Shown: positions 30,188 through 39,700 of the stretch, piece by piece
Numbering within the stretch: the stretch's first letter is position 1
Layout of the letters: each line of letters opens with the position of its first letter
From: a bacterium
GTDB lineage: Bacteria; UBA10199; 2-02-FULL-44-16; JAAZCA01
Assembly (NCBI GenBank): GCA_041648665.1
Contig: JBAZOP010000020.1
Coordinates: forward strand, 1-44,510
Length of the DNA: 44,510 nucleotides
Direction of reading: 5' to 3'
Notes under the pieces: model-generated
What the model was told of the DNA's origin: nothing
Seen by the model: only the letters and a program-made list of their open reading frames with translations
Databases searched by the model: none
Position numbers and translations under genes: made by a program

Positions 30188-30737
30188 TCTTCACCCCCAC
30201 GACATAGTTGAGTTTCACCGGCGCTTCTTCCTCCCGTCCGTCTGGGCCTAGCAGTGTCCAGTAGGCGTCCAGGGCCTTGGCCTCGCGCACCACGCAGCCC
30301 GCGTTGGTGACGTAGGTGCGTAGGTGGGAGATCGTCCAGCCGGAGTGGTACAGGTCTTCGCCCTGATACTGCTTGCCCCAGAGGATGAACGTGGCGGCGG
30401 GAGAGGGGTGAGGCTTGATGAGTTCGCGGATGGCCCAATCCACGGACGGCACAATGACGTGCAGTTCCCCACCCGGCTTTACCAGTTCGGCTGCTCTCCC
30501 AAGCACCGCCAGGGCAGCAGAGAAGGTCATGTACTGGAGGACTCCGTTGAGCAACACCCGCTCTGCCGGTTCGCTCGGCATTCCATCACAGACTACGACC
30601 TCGAAGTCGGGGAACAGATGAGCGGCTACCGCCTCGCTGTCGGGGCCGATAGCGTAGGCTTTAGGTCTGGCGCTCCCCGACTCGCTGGGCTTCGTAGTCG
30701 CAAATGCAGGGTTGGTAACGGGTGTACTCTCGGACAA
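30171..30737 (-). CDS. SAM-dependent methyltransferase-like protein
   Basis: 188 residues, TTG start. It lacks the glycine-rich first SAM motif but has the later Rossmann parts (VLLNGVLQYM, ELVKPGGELHVIVPSVDWAI) and the GEDLYHSGWTISHLRTYVTNAG end of COG4627-like methyltransferases. It overlaps the small zinc protein by 77 bases. Placed among structural genes with a glycosyltransferase, it may help modify a glycan or virion protein. Confidence 0.72.
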   Translation of the reverse strand: MSESTPVTNPAFATTKPSESGSARPKAYAIGPDSEAVAAHLFPDFEVVVCDGMPSEPAERVLLNGVLQYMTFSAALAVLGRAAELVKPGGELHVIVPSVDWAIRELIKPHPSPAATFILWGKQYQGEDLYHSGWTISHLRTYVTNAGCVVREAKALDAYWTLLGPDGREEEAPVKLNYVVGVKNVPAP

Positions 30738-30912
30738 GTCTCCACGCCTCCTGTTGCGTTATCTTGCGAAACTGTTCTCTCAAGTCCATGTTCATAATCG
30801 CGTGCCTAACACACGTTGGCCCGGACTTCAGGCCCCAATAGGCCGCCTCGTTCCAACAGGGGCGGGGGCCGTCCGCTCCCTTGACCATCATGGAGCAGCG
30901 AATGTACTTCAC
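30661..30912 (-). CDS. Small Cys/His zinc-binding protein (83 aa)
   Basis: GTG at 30912 overlaps the glycosyltransferase stop as GTGA. Four possible zinc ligands are in RCSMM, PCWNEA and TCVRHAIM. The C-terminus has a CIC pair. The pattern resembles short phage zinc fingers that bind nucleic acid or protein. Function unknown. Confidence 0.72.
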   Translation of the reverse strand: MKYIRCSMMVKGADGPRPCWNEAAYWGLKSGPTCVRHAIMNMDLREQFRKITQQEAWRLVREYTRYQPCICDYEAQRVGERQT

Positions 30913-31688
30913 CGCTCCCACTCCTTGATCTGGGTGGCCCAGAAGTCGTCGCCGTCTATGGCGTACTCGCCTAGATGCTGGCACTCGACCTTGGTATCCA
31001 CGGTGGCTCGGTAGCCCAGGGGGCGCACCAACTCGTAGAAGAAGAAGTCTTCCGTGCGAGCGCCATCGAACAGGAAGAAGGGATAGTTGAAGTCGTGCTC
31101 CATCTTGCCCACGACAAGAGGCTTGTTCCCCATCGCCATGCTCTTGTCTACGTCTTGCGGGGCTACGGGGATGAGCGGGCCGGTGGGGCGCTGGAGTAGA
31201 ACGTAGTGGTCTTTGATCGCTTCGAAAACGGAGCGGTGCACCAGGCTACAGCCCATGCCGGTGGCGTCTGCCTGGATGATCTCGCCCCGGTAATACTCGG
31301 TGATGGGGTAATACTCGCCGATGGTGGCGTTGGGGTCGGTGAGCCGGTAGACCAGGGGAATGACCTTCTCGCCCTTCTTGATGTCAGACCGACCGAAGTA
31401 GACCCCGCTGGCGATGGGCACATGGAGCGACAAGAGGCGTGACATTGTGCCAGGTGGCGGCACGGTGTCATCGTCGAACATGAACAGGAAGTCGCTGTCG
31501 TTGGCTAGGAACTCGTCAGCGATAGTGTTGCGCGAGGAGTCGGTGAGTGCTCCACCAGAGAAGATGGTGTGCCCCACCTCTACGCCGTCATAGCGGGATG
31601 CCCGTAGGACTTCGCCAATTAGCTTGCCCCACCACTTCGGCGACTGCCACTTGTTACAGGGGACACCGATGTCAACCTTCCAGGGCAA
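30909..31688 (-). CDS. GT-A family (GT2-like) glycosyltransferase next to the capsid gene
   Basis: 259 residues from TTG 31688 (GGAGG four bases upstream). DFLFMFDDDTVPPPG holds the DxD metal site. The SRNTIADEFLANDSD helix before it and the later GMGCSLVHRSVFE are typical of GT2-type enzymes. It follows the major capsid gene after a strong hairpin. Likely glycosylates a virion protein or a glycan; target unknown. Confidence 0.85.
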   Translation of the reverse strand: MPWKVDIGVPCNKWQSPKWWGKLIGEVLRASRYDGVEVGHTIFSGGALTDSSRNTIADEFLANDSDFLFMFDDDTVPPPGTMSRLLSLHVPIASGVYFGRSDIKKGEKVIPLVYRLTDPNATIGEYYPITEYYRGEIIQADATGMGCSLVHRSVFEAIKDHYVLLQRPTGPLIPVAPQDVDKSMAMGNKPLVVGKMEHDFNYPFFLFDGARTEDFFFYELVRPLGYRATVDTKVECQHLGEYAIDGDDFWATQIKEWER

Positions 31689-31706
31689 AGAACCTCCAAG
31701 GGGACG

Positions 31707-31728
31707 GGGGGAGGGTTGCCCCTCCCCC
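31707..31728 (-). terminator. Strong hairpin with GCAA tetraloop after the capsid gene
   Basis: On the minus strand GGGGGAGGG-GCAA-CCCTCCCCC, a perfect 9-bp stem capped by a GNRA-type loop, 10 bases after the capsid stop. No T-run, so it probably reduces read-through or protects the abundant capsid mRNA. Confidence 0.65.
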
Positions 31729-31738
31729 AGGGGAACTG

Positions 31739-32908
31739 CTAGAGGCCGGTGGAGAGGGTCGTGTAGACCTTTCCGTGGGCGAGGGTGCCGTGCTGCACGA
31801 CCAGGGAGAACTCGCCGTTGATACGGAGAGCGCCCGCGATGTCGGCAGCGACCGGTACGTCATACTCGGTGAACGGGTCAAACTCGTAGACACCGATGTA
31901 GTCGGGGTCGAGCAACCAGAGGTAGTCGTAGTCCATGTGCCGGTTCGAGAGCATCTCAAGCTCATGGTACTGAGTGACGATGTTCTCAAGCCGCATACCC
32001 AGGCTGTTCTCGTCCTGGCTTACCCGAACGAAGCTGGAGCTATCCAGCAGGTTACGGATGCGAGCCGCAGTCTGAGGGTGGCACATGAGGATACGGGGGT
32101 TGCCGCCGTCCAGGTAGATGTCCTTGGAGAGGTCGTCAATGTTGGCCTTGGTGATCGTGGTAGCAGACGTGGTGTAGTTGCCAGCCGTGGTAATGAAGGC
32201 ACCCAGGGAACCGGCGAACCGGGCCGTGGTGGCCGAGCCAGCACTACGCAGGTCGTTGTTCTCCAGGATCAGGGCCTTCTCCAGCGAGCGCCAAAGCTCC
32301 AGGAGCTTCTTGTCTCGCTGGCGGGCCAACTCGTCGGTCACGCCGTACTGAGCCAACTTCTGCGCTGACCGAGTAACCTTGACACCATCCTCAAGAATCT
32401 GAGTGTAGTTGTAAGGCTGGTCAACGGTCGTGGTAGGCCCGTAGGTAGTATCAGCACCTTCGATCCTGGCGTTACTGACGATGTAGATAGTGGCATCGCT
32501 GGCGTGGGTAGCCTGGGTGCCGCTAACATTTCGGGTAACGGTCAGGGTGTTGGTGCTCTGGGTGATGGCGCTTACCCAGATGAACTCGGAGTCGATCTTG
32601 ATGAGGTCGCCAACGGCGTAGTAACTGCCGTCGCTCACCGTGATCGTGGTGCTGTCCGAGGTGCAGGTGGACGCCATCGTGCCAGACGTGGCGCGGAGAT
32701 CGTCTTCAATCCACTCGATCTTCGTGCCCTTGGCGTCTCTACCGGCGCTGACCCGAAACTTCTGGTTAGCAGAGCCGGGCGGGAACTTGGAGAGGAACGG
32801 CGTGTCGGTGGGAGTAATCATCTGAATGGCATCAGCGATTACTCTCTTGCCGAGGTTGGTGTCCGAGTACGTGGTGCGAGGCTGGTCAGCCCCGTATCCG
32901 ATAGCCAT
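31739..32908 (-). CDS. Major capsid protein, SU10/DUF5309-like
   Basis: 389 residues. The start (DTNLGKRVIADAIQMITPTDTPFLSKFP) is, in parts, the signature of SU10-type capsid proteins. A beta insertion (DGSYYAVGDLIKIDSEFIWVS) and the conserved GVKVTRSAQKLAQYGVTDELA and LIL-E helix follow, giving the HK97 fold. GGAGG precedes ATG by six bases. Preceded by a scaffold-like gene and followed by a hairpin. Confidence 0.92.
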   Translation of the reverse strand: MAIGYGADQPRTTYSDTNLGKRVIADAIQMITPTDTPFLSKFPPGSANQKFRVSAGRDAKGTKIEWIEDDLRATSGTMASTCTSDSTTITVSDGSYYAVGDLIKIDSEFIWVSAITQSTNTLTVTRNVSGTQATHASDATIYIVSNARIEGADTTYGPTTTVDQPYNYTQILEDGVKVTRSAQKLAQYGVTDELARQRDKKLLELWRSLEKALILENNDLRSAGSATTARFAGSLGAFITTAGNYTTSATTITKANIDDLSKDIYLDGGNPRILMCHPQTAARIRNLLDSSSFVRVSQDENSLGMRLENIVTQYHELEMLSNRHMDYDYLWLLDPDYIGVYEFDPFTEYDVPVAADIAGALRINGEFSLVVQHGTLAHGKVYTTLSTGL

Positions 32909-32928
32909 TGTGGCCTCCGGTTATGATG

Positions 32929-33693
32929 CTAGATGCGTAGGCCCCGGTCTCTAAACTGCTGTCTGATTTGGACTTTGTGGAGTCCGGTGAGTGCCTTGTT
33001 GACCGCTTTCTGGTACTCGTTGTACAGCACTTCTTGGTCGGCAGGGCGGGGCATAGGCTCCCCACCGGCCAGGCGGTCGGCCCCGGTAGTGCGGCGATCC
33101 TGTAACTCCTGGCTCTTTGCCAACTGACTCGCCTCTGCCTTCAGGCGCTCCGCTTCCTTCTTGGCTTCCTCAACGGCCTTGCGGGCCTCCTCTAACTCGC
33201 GCTGGGCCTTCTTCCTGCCCAGGTTGGCGCGGAGGTCATCAGGGCCACGACCGTAATCGGCTTGGTCTAACTCGGCGGGCTTGAAGCCATACTCATCGAG
33301 GATGTCCCGCATCATGCGGTAGGCCCTCAACTGCTGTACTTCTCCCTCAAGCTCTCCCACGGTCTCGTTGATCGTGCCATCGTCCACACCCTGCGACTGG
33401 AGGCGGCTACGGGTGTTGGCTATAAGGCGTTCCTTGCTGGCAATCTGCTCCGCTTCCATCGCACGACGCTGGGCTTCTTGGGCAGAGCGGCTTAGTTCAG
33501 CCACCTTGCGCTGCATGTTGGCGTCGTACTTACGGAACTCTTCGAACTTAGAGAGGTCTACGGGTTCCGGGGCGGCAGGAGTTTCGGAATGCTGCTCTCC
33601 ACTCTCGGCTACGGTGGGCTTAGGCTCGGCTACGGGTTCTTCCCGCTCCGTCCCAATCACTACCGCTCCGTCAGCGGTGGGCTTATCGGGCAT
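32929..33693 (-). CDS. Scaffold-like coiled-coil protein
   Basis: 254 residues. Acidic N-terminus, long central coiled coil (about residues 50-200, rich in Glu, Lys, Ala, Gln) and a basic C-terminal tip (KVQIRQQFRDRGLRI). This composition and the place directly before the capsid gene are classic for scaffolding proteins that guide procapsid assembly. No protease domain visible. Confidence 0.82.
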   Translation of the reverse strand: MPDKPTADGAVVIGTEREEPVAEPKPTVAESGEQHSETPAAPEPVDLSKFEEFRKYDANMQRKVAELSRSAQEAQRRAMEAEQIASKERLIANTRSRLQSQGVDDGTINETVGELEGEVQQLRAYRMMRDILDEYGFKPAELDQADYGRGPDDLRANLGRKKAQRELEEARKAVEEAKKEAERLKAEASQLAKSQELQDRRTTGADRLAGGEPMPRPADQEVLYNEYQKAVNKALTGLHKVQIRQQFRDRGLRI

Positions 33694-33705
33694 GTGGTAT
33701 TGCTC

Positions 33706-36700
33706 CTATTGCTTCGTTCTGCTGAGGGCAGCCAGGACTACGCGCTGCCATAGGTCGGAGTCTTGCATTGCGGGGCGTCGTGAGGTGTTGGCTCCCCGGA
33801 ACGTGTCGGGGGAGAACCAGGGGCCGGTGTATCTATACCCACTCCCCCCGCTCGTCCCGCCACCATCGGACGACCCGCCCCCACCACTTCTGGGGGCATA
33901 CGTCCACCCCCTGGCGGCGTATTCGGCTAGGCTGGCGGCGGTCTGCGGGCGAAGGTAATACTTGGCCCATATGGGATGCTCTTCGGCGTATTTCGCTTGG
34001 GCTTGCCGATAGGCCATAGTCCCCGGCATAAGGTTCTCTGATGTTTCCTTCCATTGCTCCTGTTCGTCTCTGGCTTGCGAGTATTCCTTGGGGTCGCCGA
34101 AGGAGAGATCGGGCAGGGCCGCCTTTAGTTCCTGCATCCGTTTCAGGGCGGCCTCTGCGGTCACGCCCTCGCGGGTGGCGGGGTCAAGCCACTGCTTGAT
34201 CGTGGGATCGTCGTAGAAGCCGCTGTCTTGCAGCCTCCAGCCGGGGGCAATCTGCTCGTAGTAGAACAGCCATTCCGGCGTGCTGAACACGTTGAACCGA
34301 TCGTCCTTGAGTTGGTTACATGCCTGCTCCACTCCGTTTTCGCACATCTGGTAGAGCCGGTTCCGCTCGGAACGGAGCGCGTCCATCTCCGGCGCGGCTC
34401 GCTCAAACTGTTCTTCGGTGAAGTCGAAGTCCCAGAAGGACTTCTCCCCGGTCGAGGCGGACGGGGTTCCTAGTTCAGCGCCCCCATCCCCCGCAGCCAT
34501 AGGTTTGCCATCACTTCCTCCTGGGCCTTGTCCAGGAGTTGCAGGAGCGACATCCACTCCTGGGGCTGCAAGTCCAGGTCTATTAGGTGGTAGAGTTGTA
34601 GTGGCTCTCCCTGGTACATCAGTAGGAACTTCGAGTCCTGTGGTGGCTCCGCTGCTGGCCCCGGCCCCGTAGGTTTCCTCGTATTCAGTACCTGGCAGTC
34701 CGGTACGGGTAGGCTCTGATTCTCCCATTTGCCAGGGGGAGGTGACGATGGCGGGATCTCCACCGCTGGGTTCGGGGGCAAGGGTTTGGGTGCCCGGCGC
34801 TTCGCCTTCCTGTGTGCGATACACATTAGGATCAACGCCACGCTTAGCAGCTTCACTAGCGACGTACAGCGTCCAGGCGAGCAACAATTCGTTAGGGATT
34901 TTCTCATAGTCTCTAGTATCCTGATTGCGGAAGAAGCGAGTGAAACAGCCCTCGCCCTCTTCGTTCAGTTCGCATCCGGGGATACCCATGTCCGCGCCCA
35001 TAGCGTCAAGGTCTTCCGCTAGGTCAACCTTGGTCTGGGCCATCCCGGCATCGGTGAAGGCGTTGTAGAGATTCCAGAGATTGTCAGTGGCCTGGTCGCG
35101 GGGAACGTCCCCGTAGTACCACATCAGGAGCGGGTCGTTCTCCATGTAGGCTTCTTTCCAGTCAAAGTATTCGTCAATGACTGGATACTGCTCTCGCATC
35201 GCCTTGCGTGTGGATTCGTCAGCCGCCCAATATGCCTCCAGTATTCGGTCGAACTCGCTCTGTGCGGGCTGCCCCTTGCCCTGGCGCATCATGTTCAGAG
35301 CATCGGTAGCGGAGATGGCGTCGGGACTGCCGAACTTCTCTGCTGTAGCGGCCTCTAGTCCATTCCAGGCTTCCTTGACCGCCTGCCATTCCTCGAACAT
35401 CTCTTGGTCGGGGGGTGGGTACTTGCTGGAAAGCGCCGCCATAAACATTGTAACGCGAGTGCGTTCTTCTACTGACAACCCAGCGATGCCAGGCCCATCC
35501 TTGTCCAGCATTCGCTCTAGGATTGCGCCCGTCTCATCGTCACCGTACTTGGCGAGCGCCACGTCCCGTTGTCCAGGTGGGATGGAGTTCCACCAGATGT
35601 CGCGGATGTAGGCAGTCTCGGCCTCGTCCACTTCGGAGCGAGCGATATCGGCAACGCGATAGTGGTAGTGAGCGGGGTCGTTATAGAATTCGGAGAGGGC
35701 CTGCCTGAACTCCTCGTCGGTCATGTTGGCGGCCTGAGCGTAGAGAGCGTCACGGTCGGCGTAGAACTGGTCTAGTTCCCTATCGTAGCCAGAGCGGCCC
35801 TTGACGCTGAAGCTGGTGAAGAAGCCCAGGATGTTGAACACGCTGCGCTGGTCGGTCTCCGCTTCGAGCGCCTTGCGGATAATGGGATTATCCGTTTCGC
35901 CACGGGCATAGGCTATGGCCGCCTCTCTCGCCTCAAGCGGAGTGATCTCCCCGCTCATGGCCAACTTGCCAATCTGGCCACCAATCCTGCGAAGGGCGTA
36001 GTAGTCGGCTCCGGTGAACGGCGTCTGTAACCCCTGTCGCCAGTGCCAGGGCACCAGTTCGATACCCCAGCCATTGTTGAGGCCCATCCAGGCAGTGATG
36101 TCACGGAGTGCCCGCAGTGCGGGGGCGGGGTAGCCCATTGCCGCCTTAGCGGCTTCGGCGTCGCCATCAGCGGCCTTGGCGGCGGCATAGGCAGCGATGA
36201 TGCCGAAGTGAGCGTTGAACCCGTACTTCTCCACGAACTGCATGTACTCGCCCAGGTAGCGATCTATGCCTTCGCCCTCTAACTGGCGAGGCCGCTCGAA
36301 CGGCTCCCTGTTCATGGAGTTGTAGGGGTTGATCGAGGCTTCTAGGTCAATAATCAGTTCTTCGGGAAGCCAGGGTATCTTCGTGTTATCAATGACGATC
36401 TTGTTCCGATACCACTCTGGCAGGTCTTTGTTTTCCTCTTCCAGCCACCGCTTGTAGCGCAGGTACTTGGCAACCAGACCAGGGTGCTGCATCACGCGCA
36501 GGGGCAACTTGGCGTAGGTGCGCGTGCTCCAGAAGGGGTACATCAGGAGCAGGGACGCCAACTGGTCAGCAGAGGTCTTGCCGTCGTAGTTATGGTATGC
36601 GAAGTGGCGGGCGTGCTCGCCGTAGTTGGCAGCCACCAGGCGGTTCTTGTTGAGGAACTTCATGTACTCGGCGTAGTTCTCGCGGAGGTACTTCTTGGCC

Positions 36701-39700
36701 TCGTCGGTAAGCGGCTCCACTTTGCTAAGGCCAGGACGGCCCTTCAGGCGTTCGGCCACGTCATCCAGGAACCGCTTCGTGTGCTCGACCTGGCCCTTGA
36801 TGCTGGCGAGGTCGAGGGAGCCGGTTTCGTCGGCGATGGCACCGGCGACGCCACCCCGTTTTGCAAGGTCGGGGTATTCCCTTAGCACATTATCCGGGAC
36901 AGGATAGCCCTTATTAATGGCCTCCCGTATCAGTTGCTTGTGCATGTTGAGGTCGTCGGCCTTAAGTTGTTCCCACCCTGCCTTTGTCTTGACTGGAGCC
37001 TGGAGATCGTGGAATCGGCGATTCCACTCCATTGCGGCCTCGACCTGGGCCTCCTCAACACCATAGAAGTAGTTATTGTCAAGGCCCATCTTATTGCTGT
37101 CAATCCGCATCTTACCGTGGAAATCGTTCCATTCCTTACGGGTCATCTGCCACGGCTCCTTTAGCCGCGCATCTGGCCCATAAACCCTAGCGAACTCAGA
37201 CCCAGGGGTAGGCAGCACGTCAGTTGCCGCAGCCGCTTCAGGCACGGCCCCCGCCGCTTCCTCAGCGCGAGCCGCTTGGGGGGCGGCTTCCGCTGTCTCC
37301 GTGGCGGCCTTGGGCGTGCCTAGTTGTTGGCGAAGCGCATCTCTCGTTTCAACAGAACCAGTCTTGAACTCCTGAAGAAGCTGCTGAATCTGGTCTTCCG
37401 TTGCAGAGGACAGGTAAGGGTTAGCGCGAAGCGCAGCCTCGAACGAAGCAAGTTCCTCAGCATCTTGAACCGCAAGCCGTTCTGCGACAGTTTGCGCGCC
37501 CTGAGTGCCAGCCTTGGGCGTAGGCGCGGCGGCAATTGGCTTGGATACGTCAGTGCGGGAGTTGAATGTGTTGACTATCTTGGCGAGTTCGTTGGGGTCA
37601 CTGGCGGCCTTGGCCAGATCAGGGTAGGTGGCTAGAACGTTGGGCGGCACCTTCTCGCCAGCAACAAGTGCCTCTAGGACAGCGCGATAGTGGGAGTCAT
37701 CCATCCAGTCAAGGTCGCCTCCCATAGGGGCGCCCGCAAAGGAGGCCCCAGCTTGTGTCGCTTTCCAGTCCTGGCCTGTGTAGTATCTACGCCAGCGGTA
37801 ATAATCTTCCCACTCAATCGTGCCGCGCTTGTTTTGCGGGAACTTCGCCTTCATCTCATCAGCGAACTGTCGTGCCGTTAGGCCGCGCTTGATTGCGTCA
37901 TCGGCAGCGTCGCGGAAAACCGGCGCTTTGTTGCTAAAGTCCAGCCAGTTTTCATCATTGTACGCGCCCGGCCTGGCTGTCTTAGCCTGGTGAAGTTCAG
38001 TGCGTGTCATCTCCCACGGTCGCCTCGCGACAGCCTTGGGCGTAGGCGCGGAGGCAGTTGACGTACCCACGGCAGCCTTGCCCGCGCTTGGCGTGGTCGG
38101 CCACTTTCCAGTGACCGACTTGTGCCAGTTCATGTATTCCTGGTACGCCTTGTTTAGTTCCCGACTACCTTCCTTGGCAGCTTTAGCCCAGGCGTTATCG
38201 GCATGGATGAACATGCCGTTCACTTCTGGAGTACGCCCATTCTTGGCAAGGGCGTCCTTGGCGTCATCCCACACCTTTCTCGCGTGGGCGAAGGCCGTAT
38301 CCGCTTGTTCTTGGGCTGACACTAGGTTGCCCCAGATACGCTCCGCTTCAGCAGACTTGGGTAGGTTGGCAATGTCCTCTGTCGCCTTTAGCACCTTAGC
38401 CTTGGCGTCAAGGTAAGGGCGGTATCGCTTGGCGTGGACGTTACTACGCCACTGCAACCGATTTTCTGGGATGCCCTCTGTCCCGGTCGCCTTGGGCACG
38501 AGTTCATCTAGTTCTGCAATATGCTCGTCTAACGCCTCAGCGCCCATCTTGGCCGGATCGTAGGTCTGCGGATTCTTGCGAATCTGCTGGATCGCTTGCC
38601 CTTCAGCCGAGTCTACGCGGGGGTTGTCCTTGAGGGGGTGCTTCTCGACGTAGGTGTCCAGCGTCTTGTTCTGCGCCTTGCGGACGGCGGCGCGAGCGGT
38701 GTCGTCAGGGGCGTCAAGAATCTTCTTGAGTTCTTCTTCGACGTTGAGGTCGTAGGCTTGCTTCCAGGTGGCGGGGCCAAGTATGTCGTCCACCTTGGCG
38801 GTGCCATTGAACACCTTAGCCATCTCAGTGCGGAACTGCTTCTCGCTCAGGCTCCGCTCGCCGATGTGGCGTAGGTAGGCTTCCTGGGCGGGGGTGAACA
38901 TGCCCTTGGGGGCGGCGGCCAGGTAGTTGTCAATCGCCTGTCGGTTCAGGTTACGCAGCGTGCGACTGGCGGCTTCGGTGTACACCTTCTCGCCACCGAA
39001 CCGCTCGACGTGGGACTGAATGCCCATGATGCCAATGTCGGAGCCGCCAGCGCCCACCTGGCTTCCAATAGGAGCGGCCTTGCTCACGCTTCGTGGTTCG
39101 ATGCCAAACTCGTCAATGAACTTCCGCACCGACTTCGCGGAACGGAACGGGTTGTAGCCGTCAATCAGGGAGATCGCGGCGTCGGAAGTGATATTCCGCA
39201 TGAGCCAGCCGGGGTTGAGGCCCATGTGCCCCGTAACCAGGGTCTTCATAAAGCCCTGGTAGAAACGGTTCCGCATGACGGGCCGCAGACCCTTCTCCAA
39301 CAGGTTAGCCGAGGACTCTGGTACGAGTCCGTCTATAGTCTTCTGGAGAAGGCCGAACGCTTCTTCCTGGACATACTCGCGCAGGTCAGCCCCGGCCAGC
39401 CCGTGTACTTTCGCCCCTTGGTCGGCGATTCTGTCTAGCCGCTTGGCCAGACTCTCTGCCGGTTCGGCCCGCTTGGCTGTATTGAGTTGCCGCCGCAGCC
39501 GCTTGACGTTCTCCAACATCTCGTCGGTGGCGGTGCCTGCCGCCTTGGCGGTCTTGTACCGCTGGACGGCCTCGGCCAGATCATCGGCGTACCGCTTGAC
39601 TCGTATTTCCTTGACGCCGAATCCGGCGTATTCCCGCAGGATTGCTGCTCCTTCTAGCATCCCCTGCGACTTGGGAAGGCCACGCTTGTTGAGGAAACCA

